Notes: generated by a model from the sequence alone, not told the origin. DNA of 64,000 nucleotides from Acidimicrobiales bacterium (GCA_020630065.1 JAHDCC010000016.1:2973-66972); one strand, 5' to 3'. Counted from the first letter of the stretch, positions 9,359-19,828 are shown. Made by a program: numbers and translations.

Positions 9359-10081
9359 CTAACGGGCTTCGTCTCGTAACCTCCGGTAAAGATGTTCGTT
9401 GGAGACCTCGATAAGTTCAGCCATGACGGCTACTGCTTTGGTCGAGTCTTTGTCTAGTATCGCGTCGCGAACCCGGCCGTGCAGCTCAAGGGTTGAGCCT
9501 GGACCTTCTTCGACTTGGACAGTAACTTGACGGACGCCTTCGAGCGCGGCGCGAACGGTACCTAACATTTGGTTCAGTAGCGGGTTTGATCCGGCTTCGA
9601 GGATGGTTCCGTGGAAATCAAGGTCGGCGGCGATGTAGGCCGGGTAGTTATCGACCGAATCTGTCATTCGTTGAAACGAATCGTTCAAGGTTGCGACGTG
9701 TGCTTCGGTTCGGCGTTTAGCAGCAAGACCGGCTGCTGCGGGTTCGACCACTAGACGCACTTCGGCGACATGCGCTAGTGTCTCGCTCTGCCGGGCGACG
9801 AGCAGCCATCGGAGGACGTCGGCGTCTGCGAGGTTCCAGTCTTGTTGTTCGGCGACCGTGGTGCCGATCTTTGGGCGGGACTTCAACAATCCTTTGTCGG
9901 ACAGGAGCCGAACCGCTTCTCGAATAACTGTTCGGGAGACCCCGAGTTCTTCGGCGAGTTCGTCTTGTGTTGCCAGTCGTTGACCTGGCTGGTAACTTCC
10001 GTCGATCACACCGGTACCGATGCGTTCTACAGTCTGGTCGTGGAGACCTCCACGGGATGGACCTGACGCAAGTTTAGCCAT
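9359..10081 (-). CDS. FadR-subfamily GntR transcriptional regulator
   Basis: N-terminal wHTH 'GSYQPGQRLATQDELAEELGVSRTVIREAVRLLSDKGLL' plus FCD-type C-terminal domain. Confidence 0.9.
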   Translation of the reverse strand: MAKLASGPSRGGLHDQTVERIGTGVIDGSYQPGQRLATQDELAEELGVSRTVIREAVRLLSDKGLLKSRPKIGTTVAEQQDWNLADADVLRWLLVARQSETLAHVAEVRLVVEPAAAGLAAKRRTEAHVATLNDSFQRMTDSVDNYPAYIAADLDFHGTILEAGSNPLLNQMLGTVRAALEGVRQVTVQVEEGPGSTLELHGRVRDAILDKDSTKAVAVMAELIEVSNEHLYRRLRDEAR

Positions 10082-10202
10082 AAGTAATATTATATCACGA
10101 ATATGACGGATTGGAGACAGGCAATGACTGCAATCCCGCTCTAATCATAGGGATTCAGCAAGGGAAGACAACGAGCAGCTTTGGCCTGAGAGCTTTTAGT
10201 AC

Positions 10203-10217
10203 TATCATAGTATTATA
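10203..10217. promoter_or_regulatory. Candidate GntR operator (TATCATA-N-TATtATA)
   Basis: tatcatagtattata differs by one base from a perfect palindrome and matches the perfect one at 19829..19843. Confidence 0.5.
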
Positions 10218-10891
10218 TGACTCCACGTGATGCCTCCGTCCGGTCTAAGACCACACCCTCAACACTCACCCAACTAGCACCCAAACGTCTGCTAGTTATC
10301 TGCCGCGGACTGACAGACACCCAAGTCGAGACCATTACCCACGCTGCCGCATCTAGAAAAGTCGCAATAGAAATCGCCCTCAGATCAGCCGACGACATCA
10401 ACCAACTCACATTCGCCAAACAGTTAAAAACTGACTGCGTAATAGGAGCGGGCACAGTCACCAACACTTCCTTAGCGAAAGCGGCAATCGATGCCGGAGC
10501 CGACTTTATCCTCAGCCCAAACCTCGACATCGAGACCATTAACTACTGCGTACAACACGACGCGCCGATTATCGCCGGAGCGATGACGCCAACCGAAGTA
10601 CTCAACGCATGGAACGCCGGGGCGACCGCCGTCAAAGTATTCCCCGCGTCGCCACTCGGACCCTCATACATCAAACAACTCCTAGGACCCCTCGCCACAA
10701 TCCCGTTAGTTGCCGTGGGCGGCATGGGCAGCACCAACAGCCGGACATTCATCGACGCCGGATGCGCCGCAGTCGGTGTGGGCGGCGCAATCGCCAACGC
10801 AGTCAACCCGACAACCGAACTCGACCAGATCCTCACCAATTTAGCCGCCGAAGATCGGGAACCCCCAACCTCTAGCGGACCGACAACGTGA
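10217..10891 (+). CDS. eda: KDPG/KHG aldolase
   Basis: ADFILSPNLDIETINYCVQHDAPIIAGAMTPTEVLNAWNAGATAVKVFPASPLGPSYIKQLLGPL is the KDPG aldolase core. Confidence 0.9.
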   Translation: MTPRDASVRSKTTPSTLTQLAPKRLLVICRGLTDTQVETITHAAASRKVAIEIALRSADDINQLTFAKQLKTDCVIGAGTVTNTSLAKAAIDAGADFILSPNLDIETINYCVQHDAPIIAGAMTPTEVLNAWNAGATAVKVFPASPLGPSYIKQLLGPLATIPLVAVGGMGSTNSRTFIDAGCAAVGVGGAIANAVNPTTELDQILTNLAAEDREPPTSSGPTT

Positions 10892-11847
10892 GCCCGCTCG
10901 TCGTCACCATAGGAGAACCGGTAGTAGCGTTCGTGGCCGAAGACGTCGGTTCATTCGGAACCGGAGGCCGATGGCGCAGCGTTGTGACCGGCGCGGAAGT
11001 AAACGTATCGATCGGGTTATCCAGACTCGGAATAACAAGTACGTTCATCGGCCCCGTCGGCAACGACGACCTTGGCGGGTTAGTACGCGACGGCCTTCGA
11101 GCAGAAGGCGTCGACACGACCTGCCTTCAGACCGTCGAAAGCAAACCTACAGCCGCCCTCGTACGTTCTCGACGGCTAAACGGAGCCGGAAGTGTCAACT
11201 ATTTACGATCCGATTCGGCCGGAAGCCTGCTCGCCCTCGACCAGCACCACATCCAACGAATCAAACAAGCCGACGTCGTTCACGTTTCAGGCATTACTCC
11301 TGCACTTTCTGAACAAGCACAACACACAATCACTCAAGCCATGTCGACGACAGATTCACTCGTCACCTTAGACGTCAACTATCGTTCTCGTTTGTGGACC
11401 GAATCCGAAGCTAAAACCGCCTTGACTCCGCTGGCGGCAGTGAGCGACGTTGTTTTTGCCGACATAGGCGAAGCCCAAGTATTGACCGGCAGTCTCGAAT
11501 CGGACCCACGCAAGCTGGCGGTATCTGTCTGCGCCTTAGGGCCGTCTCATTGTGTGATGAAGCTAGGCCCAACCGGGGCAGCCGTCTACGACAAATCAGA
11601 AGACAGATGGCACAGGTACGAGGGAACACCAGCCAGTCTCGTTATCGACCCCATCGGGGCTGGTGACGCGTTCGTCGCCGGGTTCATAGCCGCCACGGTC
11701 AACGAGACCCAACTTTCAGACGCCCTCCGATGGGGCCACATTTGTGGTTCGATGTGTGTTGGCGCCCTAGGCGATACCGCAGGCGCACCTAAGCGGATCG
11801 AACTCGACCGAGCCCTTACGAGTAGCGACGCCGACATTACCCGATAG
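10888..11847 (+). CDS. kdgK: PfkB-family carbohydrate kinase, probable 2-keto-3-deoxygluconate kinase
   Basis: PfkB motif DPIGAGDAFVAGFIAA; overlaps the aldolase gene by 4 nt. Confidence 0.8.
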   Translation: MSPLVVTIGEPVVAFVAEDVGSFGTGGRWRSVVTGAEVNVSIGLSRLGITSTFIGPVGNDDLGGLVRDGLRAEGVDTTCLQTVESKPTAALVRSRRLNGAGSVNYLRSDSAGSLLALDQHHIQRIKQADVVHVSGITPALSEQAQHTITQAMSTTDSLVTLDVNYRSRLWTESEAKTALTPLAAVSDVVFADIGEAQVLTGSLESDPRKLAVSVCALGPSHCVMKLGPTGAAVYDKSEDRWHRYEGTPASLVIDPIGAGDAFVAGFIAATVNETQLSDALRWGHICGSMCVGALGDTAGAPKRIELDRALTSSDADITR

Positions 11848-11890
11848 CCGCTAACCCTCGACCACACTCATCTACAGATGAGAAGGCTCG

Positions 11891-11924
11891 TCTCCAAGGG
11901 ATCTGGGGACCGATCCCTTGGAGA
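11891..11924. terminator. Strong hairpin between convergent genes (bidirectional terminator)
   Basis: tctccaagggatc-tggggacc-gatcccttggaga: 13-bp perfect stem, 8-nt loop, between kdgK (+) and the YHYH gene (-). Confidence 0.7.
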
Positions 11925-11932
11925 GATTCCGC

Positions 11933-12970
11933 TTACCGAGCCGGGCCGTTTCCGCCGGGGCGTCCATCTCCTTGTTCGCCAGCCACAGTCTGACCAACAA
12001 GACAAGGAAGGACATCATTTTTTTCTACGCTGTTTGCGTGGTAGTGGTAACCCTCGTCCTCAGTTGAGTGACCATTACATTCGTCAAGCTCGACCCCCTC
12101 GGTTGCGCTATGGATTGCATACCCATCCATGGCGTACCCGACAACAGCAGATTCGTCTTCCGAGGCAACGTCACGTTCAGAACATCCTGTTAGTCCATGC
12201 ATGTGATACCCCTCTGTGGGGTTGAAATGTCCACCACAATCATCAAACGCCGCAATCGTGTACGCACCAAGAATTGCGTCCACGGGAGCCGACTCTGCAA
12301 TCACTACTCCATCGAGAGTTACCCCTCGGGTTCCCCGAGTCTCCGATGGGTTGTCGGCGGCCACCGGTTCGGTGGGAATCAAAACCGTGGATGTAACCGG
12401 TTGACCATTTTCAAGCCATTCGAGTCGACCCTCAACACAATGGTTCTGGTATTCCTCTGCAACGTCAGGTCGAGCTGCTGCTTCGAACCCGTCGGCAGAG
12501 TCGATTACATAAACATTGCCGTCGTCATCGTGAAGGCGCCACTCTCCATCGCCGTAGATTTCGGCCAAGCTAGCAATGAAATCACCGTCGACGTCGTAAA
12601 CCTGTTCACCGTCAAACCAGATGCCACCGGCTTCTGCGTCGTCGGTAAGAGAAGACGGACAAAACGGACCAACCTCACGATTGGCCGGATACCCGGCGAC
12701 CGTAACTCGATAGCAGGTGTGCTCGACACCGCCACTTAGTGTGCAATCTTCGGTTGTCACATCTTCTGCAAAGGCACCGTCAAAAAACAAATCTACATCA
12801 AGGCCATCACTAGCCACATCAGTCGCTGCATCCGATGACTCTTCTTCGGTGACAGTTTCGGCATCTCCAGACGACTCGTCGGTATCTAACGCTCCGGTAG
12901 ATGAGCTACAAGCAGTGAGCAGTACCAGGAAGACACCTAAGAACCCGGTAGAGCGTAGTCGGATATTCAT
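11933..12970 (-). CDS. YHYH-domain secreted lipoprotein
   Basis: Lipobox LLTACSSS; C-terminal DECNGHSTEDEGYHYHANSVEKNDVLPCLVGQ contains YHYH. Confidence 0.8.
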   Translation of the reverse strand: MNIRLRSTGFLGVFLVLLTACSSSTGALDTDESSGDAETVTEEESSDAATDVASDGLDVDLFFDGAFAEDVTTEDCTLSGGVEHTCYRVTVAGYPANREVGPFCPSSLTDDAEAGGIWFDGEQVYDVDGDFIASLAEIYGDGEWRLHDDDGNVYVIDSADGFEAAARPDVAEEYQNHCVEGRLEWLENGQPVTSTVLIPTEPVAADNPSETRGTRGVTLDGVVIAESAPVDAILGAYTIAAFDDCGGHFNPTEGYHMHGLTGCSERDVASEDESAVVGYAMDGYAIHSATEGVELDECNGHSTEDEGYHYHANSVEKNDVLPCLVGQTVAGEQGDGRPGGNGPAR

Positions 12971-13734
12971 GACTGCTCTCCAACTACGGTTCGAAGCAGC
13001 ACCGTGTTGTCGATTTCAAGGTCGGTTCCCCATATGAGTTCAGCTGAGCCGTCCCAAGAAATATCGTCATACCCCATTTTAGGGTCGACATCGGTGGCGG
13101 ACCATTCGGTGGCCTCTGCCCAAGCACTGTCGTCAAACGTTGAACCTGTCCATCCGTCCGGTGTGTCAAGAATTTCAGACTCGCAAGTTTCGTCCGGGTT
13201 TTCGTCAGCTTCGCACGTTTTGTCCAGAGGGGCACGATGCACAACAAACGATCTCCAAGACGAGTCTGTAGCAACCACAACATCGCCACTAGCGGTGTCG
13301 GTGATTTGAGCGATGATCCCACCGTCTCCCATCTGCTGATTGTCTTCACCGATGTACTCGAGGCCCGAGTCTGTCTCTTTATAGTCTTTGGCTTCGATAG
13401 CGAGTGTGAACGGGTAGGCGGCATCAAAGGTGAACGTCTCTGAGTTGAACGACCGTTCGGTCGTGATAGGCACCGAGTCTTCACCGACGAGTTCGCCGTC
13501 GACGTAGACGGCCATCCAGTTATCCGCCCAGACCTCGATCTGGAATGTGGAACTTTCGCCAATGTCGACTTCGCCTAATCCAACGCCGTCGACCGACTCC
13601 GTTTCGTCGGCGGTCGAAACATCCGAGTCATCGACGGTGGCGTTCTCCGACGTAGTTCCGCAAGCAGCCAAAATCGTTGCGCTGGCAAGCATTAGGCTCG
13701 CGGTTCGTTTAGGTCGTGTGTTGAAGCTGATCAT
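12967..13734 (-). CDS. Secreted lipoprotein, partner of the YHYH protein
   Basis: Lipobox ATILAACGTT; beta-rich ectodomain; 4-nt overlap with the downstream YHYH gene. Confidence 0.65.
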   Translation of the reverse strand: MISFNTRPKRTASLMLASATILAACGTTSENATVDDSDVSTADETESVDGVGLGEVDIGESSTFQIEVWADNWMAVYVDGELVGEDSVPITTERSFNSETFTFDAAYPFTLAIEAKDYKETDSGLEYIGEDNQQMGDGGIIAQITDTASGDVVVATDSSWRSFVVHRAPLDKTCEADENPDETCESEILDTPDGWTGSTFDDSAWAEATEWSATDVDPKMGYDDISWDGSAELIWGTDLEIDNTVLLRTVVGEQS

Positions 13735-14282
13735 AGGCCGAACGATAGATTCAGTTTGTTAGGGCAACATGATGGCACTATGACAACATCATGACGCAGC
13801 CTAGCCATAACGGCAGCCCAGACTCATGATCATTACACAACCTTTGACACGGAGAGCCTTGGCCTGGGAGACTGTTGAGACCCGGTGGGACAAAACACCT
13901 AAAGAGAACTATGCTATTTTCGCATTCGCAAAAAAGAAATGGAGATCCGCAACCATACAACGCTGAACGAACTACGCAGATGCGGGTAGTACCCGACCGG
14001 TGAGGTTCACGCCTCGCCACTACTGAAGTCGAAGAGCTGGCGCCGCCGCCCTTGAAGCCATCATTCCCGCTCAGCGTCGCGAACACACCCTTGGCAGAAC
14101 AAGTCTTACCCTCGGAGCTTGGAACCCAACAACCGTGTTCATTCGCCACACCCACCTAAAGGCGGGTATGGATTGCCCTCAAGTCCATGAGGGCAGAGGC
14201 AACAGTCGAATCTTCGACCAGCCCATCACGACACTACGGCCGAGCGTGCTAGTCACACTCCTCGGCGACGAAGGGAACCTTC

Positions 14283-15056
14283 ATGACTGCTACAACACAA
14301 CCGGCCGACTCCCAGAATGGCGACACAGCTAGTATCCATCATCGCCATCGCGATCTGTTCACAAACGCGGCGGCACTTGCGTTGTTGTGGGCGGCCTACT
14401 CGGCGATTCGAGGAATCACCGCCGACCAGTTCTCAACGGCCATGTTGCACGCCTCAGAACTACTTAATTTTCAGGCCGCTATCGGCCTTCCCCACGAAGC
14501 CGACCTTCAACGGATCCTCATAAAACAAGACCACATCATCAAGGCCGCCAACCTGTACTACGTGGCGATGCACTTTCCGGTGACCCTCGGCTTCCTGGCC
14601 TGGGTCTGGTACAAACACAGAAGTGCGCTTGGTCGAATACGAAACACGCTCGTCACCATCACAATCGCCGGTCTAGTTATCCACGTAGCGTTTCCTTTGG
14701 CACCACCTCGAATGCTAAGCGGCTTTGTTAATACGGCTCAAACTATCGGCCCGGACCCGTACGATATTCCGTTGTCAGGGGCGGCCAACCAGATCGCCGC
14801 CATGCCATCGCTGCATGTGGGTTGGGCCCTGTTGGTAGCGCTTGGCGTGATCTGGATTTGTTCTTCTCGCTGGCGATACGTAGCGCTTGCCCACCCTCTT
14901 ATCACCGCCGCAGTTGTTGTTGTCACCGGCAACCATTACTTGACTGACATAGTGGTGGCGGTATGCCTAGTTGGAGTCACCTGGATCGCATGGCGACACC
15001 CTTCAAGCTCAGTCAGACACAATCAGCCCGAAGACACTCGCCAATACGCCGCCTAG
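14283..15056 (+). CDS. PAP2 superfamily (AUR1-like) membrane phosphatase
   Basis: AAMPSLHVGWALLVALG and GNHYLTDIVVAV match PAP2 motifs. Confidence 0.85.
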   Translation: MTATTQPADSQNGDTASIHHRHRDLFTNAAALALLWAAYSAIRGITADQFSTAMLHASELLNFQAAIGLPHEADLQRILIKQDHIIKAANLYYVAMHFPVTLGFLAWVWYKHRSALGRIRNTLVTITIAGLVIHVAFPLAPPRMLSGFVNTAQTIGPDPYDIPLSGAANQIAAMPSLHVGWALLVALGVIWICSSRWRYVALAHPLITAAVVVVTGNHYLTDIVVAVCLVGVTWIAWRHPSSSVRHNQPEDTRQYAA

Positions 15057-15067
15057 ACACGGCCAGC

Positions 15068-16063
15068 TCAGTCAGACTTACGCTGCAGCACTGTCTGGAT
15101 CGTAACGACAACCAAGAGGAACAGCCCAGAGACGAGCTGCTGCCAGAACGCGTTTAAACCCATTCGGTTGATCATGGTCTGAATAACGACCAGCAACAGC
15201 GTTCCAAACATGGAGCCCACAACTGTTCCCCGGCCCCCGGTAAGCAACGTGCCGCCAACAACAACAGCACCGATGGCTTGCAGCTCATAGGCGTCGGCGG
15301 CAAACGGGCGGCCGATTGTCAGCTTGAACGCTAGAAGGCCACCGGCCAGCGCCGCTAAGGCGCCGGAGGTAGCGTAAGCCTGGAGCTTGACCCGATCAAC
15401 TTTTACCCCGAGCAGACAGGCAGAACGTTCGTCGTCTCCGATAGCAAACACAGAACGACCAAACGAGGTTCGACGGAGAACCCAAGCCCCGACGGCGAAA
15501 GTCACCAACATAATCAAGGTTGGAACCGTGATCTCGTATCCACCAACAGAGAGCAATGTTGCGCTCCCAATAGACTTTGCTAGTCCGTCGTTCGGTAGAG
15601 GAATATTCTGTTCGTCCGAGATCAATAACGCCAAACCGCGGACTGAAAGCAGACCAGCCAAAGTCACGATGAACGGTTCTAGCTTTCCCCGAACTACCGC
15701 TATGCCTTGAATCAGGCCGATAATCGCGCCGATAGCTATCGAAAGGCCAAGTGCCGCAAAGGGGTGGATTCCGCTCTCAACAAACCGGGCCACCGTGACA
15801 CCACTCAACGCCGCTACCGAACCGACTGCCAGATCGATGCCACCCGAAATAATCAAATACGTCATTCCGACCGCGATAATTCCCACAAACGCCGACCGTT
15901 CAGCAACGCTCGAAAGATTCGCTCCGCCAAGGAAGTTATCGAACGAAATTCCAGCAACCAGTATGAGTAAAACCAGCGTCGCCGGCGGGCCGAAAGTTTG
16001 ACCGAGATCGGCGGCAGAACGACTTTGAGACGTTCTTGTAAATGAAGACATTGATAGGGACAT
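15068..16063 (-). CDS. Sugar ABC transporter permease (RbsC-like)
   Basis: SGGIDLAVGSVAALSGV, AYELQAIGAVVVGGTLLTGGRGTVVGS are BPD_transp_2/RbsC signatures. Confidence 0.9.
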   Translation of the reverse strand: MSLSMSSFTRTSQSRSAADLGQTFGPPATLVLLILVAGISFDNFLGGANLSSVAERSAFVGIIAVGMTYLIISGGIDLAVGSVAALSGVTVARFVESGIHPFAALGLSIAIGAIIGLIQGIAVVRGKLEPFIVTLAGLLSVRGLALLISDEQNIPLPNDGLAKSIGSATLLSVGGYEITVPTLIMLVTFAVGAWVLRRTSFGRSVFAIGDDERSACLLGVKVDRVKLQAYATSGALAALAGGLLAFKLTIGRPFAADAYELQAIGAVVVGGTLLTGGRGTVVGSMFGTLLLVVIQTMINRMGLNAFWQQLVSGLFLLVVVTIQTVLQRKSD

Positions 16064-17085
16064 TACGACTCCCGTGAAGAGGTTGAGAGACGACTTGCTA
16101 GCAGCACAGCCGACAAGATGAGCAGACCAGTAATGAGCTGAGTGAGAGCGGTATCGACGTTGTTGCGAAGCAAAGTTGACTCGGCGAGGAGAACGAAGTG
16201 AGCACCAGCCACCGTCCTCGAAGCCGAAAATTCGCCACCGCGAAGCGTTGTGCCGCCCACGACCACCGCAGCGATGGCGTCTAGTTCAACGAGGTTTCCG
16301 ACTTGGGTCGCGTCACTTGCACTTTGAAGAGAAGTAACGAACACGCCAGCTAAACCGGCGAGCACACCACACATCACATAGACCGACAAGATCGTTGACT
16401 TGGTTCGATAACCACTCAGTCGGGCCGCTATTTCATTTGCGCCCACCGCCCGAACTTTGAAACCAAGAGGAGTACTGCGCATCATCCAAGCAATGAACAT
16501 CGCCACCGCCACCCAAACGAACGCCGACAAAGGGACGCTCGCCCCGAAGGGCAGTGTGTAGAACTTACGCCCGAATAGCGCAAAGGCGTCGTTGTCTAGT
16601 GTGCGGAACTCGCCGTCCACGAGGACCGACGCTAAACCACGACCGCCGACAAGAAACGCCAGCGTGGCCACGATGGGCTGAATACGAAGATACGCCACGA
16701 GCGCCCCGTTGAGGGCTCCACATAACCCGGCCGCTAACAGCGCCAACACTATCGCGAACGGCCATCCGACCGTTGTGATGGTCAACCCCACCACGACAGA
16801 GGCTATTGCCATTACCGCACCGACCGAAATGTCGATGCCTTTAGTGGTCACAACTAACGCCATACCCAAAGCTGCAAACACTAACGGAGTCGCTTGTTGA
16901 AGTTGGAGCCGAAGCGTCGTCCACGCCAAAAAGTTGGGGGTGATAATAATGTTTAAGAGCACCAAGGCAGCGACGCCGATAAAGACTCCGTTGCGTCGGG
17001 CGACATCGGCTATCGATGTGCGGTTTGAACGCTGATGTTTTTCCGATCCGTCAGACACCAGACTTAGACTGTCGAGGAGGCTCAC
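16063..17085 (-). CDS. Sugar ABC transporter permease (RbsC-like)
   Basis: TKGIDISVGAVMAIASVV and ELDAIAAVVVGGTTLRGGEFS; overlaps both neighbours. Confidence 0.9.
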   Translation of the reverse strand: MSLLDSLSLVSDGSEKHQRSNRTSIADVARRNGVFIGVAALVLLNIIITPNFLAWTTLRLQLQQATPLVFAALGMALVVTTKGIDISVGAVMAIASVVVGLTITTVGWPFAIVLALLAAGLCGALNGALVAYLRIQPIVATLAFLVGGRGLASVLVDGEFRTLDNDAFALFGRKFYTLPFGASVPLSAFVWVAVAMFIAWMMRSTPLGFKVRAVGANEIAARLSGYRTKSTILSVYVMCGVLAGLAGVFVTSLQSASDATQVGNLVELDAIAAVVVGGTTLRGGEFSASRTVAGAHFVLLAESTLLRNNVDTALTQLITGLLILSAVLLASRLSTSSRES

Positions 17086-18617
17086 TGCGTGCTCGATTCG
17101 GGGCCAGCCATCATATCGATGAGGCGGTTTTCGGTTAACGAGTCGCCGGTAAGCTCCGCCACAGAGCGGCGTTCGTGCATAACTACGGTCCTTTCGGTAC
17201 CTTCTAAAAGTTCCTCTAATTCGGAGGAGATCAACAAAACGGCCATACCGTCGTCGGCTAGGTCGCTGATACGGGACTGGATCTCGAACTTGGCGCCAAC
17301 GTCAATACCACGGGTTGGTTCGTCAGCTATCAAAATTTTCGGATCGAGGCTTAAACATCGAGCCAAGATCACTTTCTGTTGATTGCCGCCTGAGAGTGTT
17401 TCGATCGGCTGGTCAACGCTTGAGAGTTTGATGCCAAGCTCTTTCACGAATTTTTCGACGATCCGGTCGACCTCGGCTTTGTCAACGACGCCTCGTTTTG
17501 TCAGCGTCGGCATGATGGCTGCTACGAGGTTGTCTCGTACCGATTGGCCCGGAAGTATCCCCTGCTCTCGTCGGTCTTCTGGCACGAGTGCCATACCTTG
17601 GGCGAGCGCTTCGGTCGGCGACTTTGGAAGAGCCTCTTGGCCTTCGAGGGCGCCGTCGCCTCTGGTTCCTTTAGTTAAACCAAATAGTGCTTCGGCGAAT
17701 TCGGTGCGGCCTGACCCAAGAAGGCCAGCGAGACCGACGATTTCACCCGCACCCACTTGAATCGTTCCAGATTCCAGGTCACTGCTTTGCAGGTTGTCGA
17801 CTTTGAGGAGCGGTTCATCACCCATGCTGGGTCGTTTACGGAAACCGGTCGCCTGCTCGTCAACGTTTGCGCTGTCACGACCCACCATGGTCGCTACTAG
17901 TTCGTTTTTGCTCATGGGATGGAGATCGCCGTCGTAGACAAGCTTTCCGTCCCTAAGGATCGTGCAGGTGGTACAAACCTCGTAGAGTTCATCGAGCCGA
18001 TGGCTGACGAACAAGACGGATCTTCCTTCACGTAACAGTTGTCGAGAGATAGAAAATAGTTGCTCGACTTCGGCTGCTTCGAGCGACGAGGTTGGCTCGT
18101 CCATAATGACTAGCTGTGCGTCTTGTGAAACAGCACGGATGATGGCAACCATTTGCCGCAACGCGATGCTTAGCCGGTGGAGCGGCATCTTCGGGTCGAT
18201 GTGATCCAGTCCGTATTGCATCAGGAGGTTGCTGGCTTCGGAGACTACGTGTTTTTGTCGAATGAATGGTCCGAGTTTTGGTTCTCGGGCCAAGAAGAGG
18301 TTTTCGGCCACCGACCTATTTGGGATGAGGTTGACTTCTTGATGGATGGTGCTGATCCCGAGGTCGACTGCATGCGACGGCGAACGTACGTCGACCTCTT
18401 GGCCTAACACCCGGATGCTTCCGGCATCTTTCTTGTGGACTCCGGCGATGACTTTGATTAGCGTCGATTTGCCGCAGCCGTTTTGCCCGATGAGGCTACG
18501 AGCCTCACCGGGCATGATACGCATATCCACACCATCGAGTGCGAGGACTCCCGGGAACCGTTTCTGGATCGAGGCGATCTCGAGAATAGGCGTCACGCCA
18601 GGATTGGAATTGGTCAT
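17082..18617 (-). CDS. Sugar ABC transporter ATP-binding protein (RbsA-like, two ABC domains)
   Basis: Walker A GQNGCGKSTLI, second domain LLGSGRTEFAEALFG and signature LSGGNQQKVILARCL. Confidence 0.92.
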   Translation of the reverse strand: MTNSNPGVTPILEIASIQKRFPGVLALDGVDMRIMPGEARSLIGQNGCGKSTLIKVIAGVHKKDAGSIRVLGQEVDVRSPSHAVDLGISTIHQEVNLIPNRSVAENLFLAREPKLGPFIRQKHVVSEASNLLMQYGLDHIDPKMPLHRLSIALRQMVAIIRAVSQDAQLVIMDEPTSSLEAAEVEQLFSISRQLLREGRSVLFVSHRLDELYEVCTTCTILRDGKLVYDGDLHPMSKNELVATMVGRDSANVDEQATGFRKRPSMGDEPLLKVDNLQSSDLESGTIQVGAGEIVGLAGLLGSGRTEFAEALFGLTKGTRGDGALEGQEALPKSPTEALAQGMALVPEDRREQGILPGQSVRDNLVAAIMPTLTKRGVVDKAEVDRIVEKFVKELGIKLSSVDQPIETLSGGNQQKVILARCLSLDPKILIADEPTRGIDVGAKFEIQSRISDLADDGMAVLLISSELEELLEGTERTVVMHERRSVAELTGDSLTENRLIDMMAGPESSTQ

Positions 18618-18677
18618 TTCTGGTATGTCCTCACAATTCGATAATGAGTGTTTTCTTTGAGGGGGCTTTAGCTGGGC

Positions 18678-19784
18678 TTAGTATCCGAGGTCGTAGAACT
18701 CGTCAACGTTGCTTGAGTCGAAGACACGATCCTCGATAACGATGCGGTCTGGGAGCGATCGGTCGAGTGTCAGTTCTTGAAGTGCATCGAATGCCATTGG
18801 CCCAAAGCGTGGGTTCGATTCAACGGTGAGAAGCATCTTGCCTTCTTTGATGGCGTCGAATGCGTCTTTGGTTCCGTCGATCGATACTACGGTTACATCA
18901 ACGCCTGGCTGACGTCCGATCGCTTCGAGTGCGGTGATGGCTCCGATGGCCATCTCGTCATTGTGAGCGTAGATCGCCGTTACATCTGGGTTGGATTGCA
19001 GCAACTGACTGGTCAGCTGTTGACCTTCAGCCCGGTTGAAGTTCGCGGTCTGTGATGCGACAACTTCCATGTCGGGGTTTGCTTCGATCACTTCGTCGAA
19101 ACCGGTTTTGCGGTCGACGGCTACGTCAGAACCGGACGTTCCTTCGAGCTGGATGATTTTCGCTTTGCCGTCGGTCGCTTCAGCCAGACGTTCACCAGCT
19201 ATTCGGCCTTGCTCAACGAAGTCGGATGAGATGAACGATTCGAACGATTCGCAAGCTTCACCTTCGTGCGAGCGATCGATAAAGAGCACTGGGATACCGG
19301 CATCTTGAGCGGCTGAGAGTCCGCTATCCAAGCCATCCGATGTGAGTGGCGCCAGCAGAATAACATCGACACCTTGGTTTACGAGGTCTTCGATGTCGGT
19401 GTTCTGTCTCGCCAAGTCACCTTGAGCGTTAGTTACTACTACTTCGGCTACCCGGTCGAGCTGGGCTTCCATAGATTCAGTTTCGGCGATGCGCCACGCA
19501 CCTTCAGAGTCGATTTGGCTGAAACCGACTTTGAGTTCTTCCATTTCTTTGTCGCCCAAGTCGCTAACACAGAGGTTCTCTGACGTTCGGAGCACACCGG
19601 ATAGTTCCGCTCCTTGTGGAGCTTCGTCGCCGGAGTCAGCGGCTGCGGTTGTTTCTCCGCCGTTTCCACTGTCGGTGGTTGTGTCACCTCCAGATGCTGT
19701 GCTTCCACCGCTAGAGCAAGCTGCGGCGCCGAGCGCCAACGCAAACAAGACCGCGGCAAACCGCGCCGATGTATTCGTATTCAT
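18678..19784 (-). CDS. Sugar ABC transporter substrate-binding protein (RbsB-like lipoprotein)
   Basis: Lipobox ALGAAACSSGG; periplasmic-binding type I core. ORF track start is 19829; MNTNTSARF at 19784 is the better start. Confidence 0.88.
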   Translation of the reverse strand: MNTNTSARFAAVLFALALGAAACSSGGSTASGGDTTTDSGNGGETTAAADSGDEAPQGAELSGVLRTSENLCVSDLGDKEMEELKVGFSQIDSEGAWRIAETESMEAQLDRVAEVVVTNAQGDLARQNTDIEDLVNQGVDVILLAPLTSDGLDSGLSAAQDAGIPVLFIDRSHEGEACESFESFISSDFVEQGRIAGERLAEATDGKAKIIQLEGTSGSDVAVDRKTGFDEVIEANPDMEVVASQTANFNRAEGQQLTSQLLQSNPDVTAIYAHNDEMAIGAITALEAIGRQPGVDVTVVSIDGTKDAFDAIKEGKMLLTVESNPRFGPMAFDALQELTLDRSLPDRIVIEDRVFDSSNVDEFYDLGY

Positions 19785-19828
19785 GATTAGTACCTTCCCT
19801 TTTCCCCTAGATGTACTAGGTTTAATCA

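Noticed and set aside
12197-12739. 180-aa plus-strand ORF
   Set aside because: Antisense to the YHYH protein gene; no recognisable domain.
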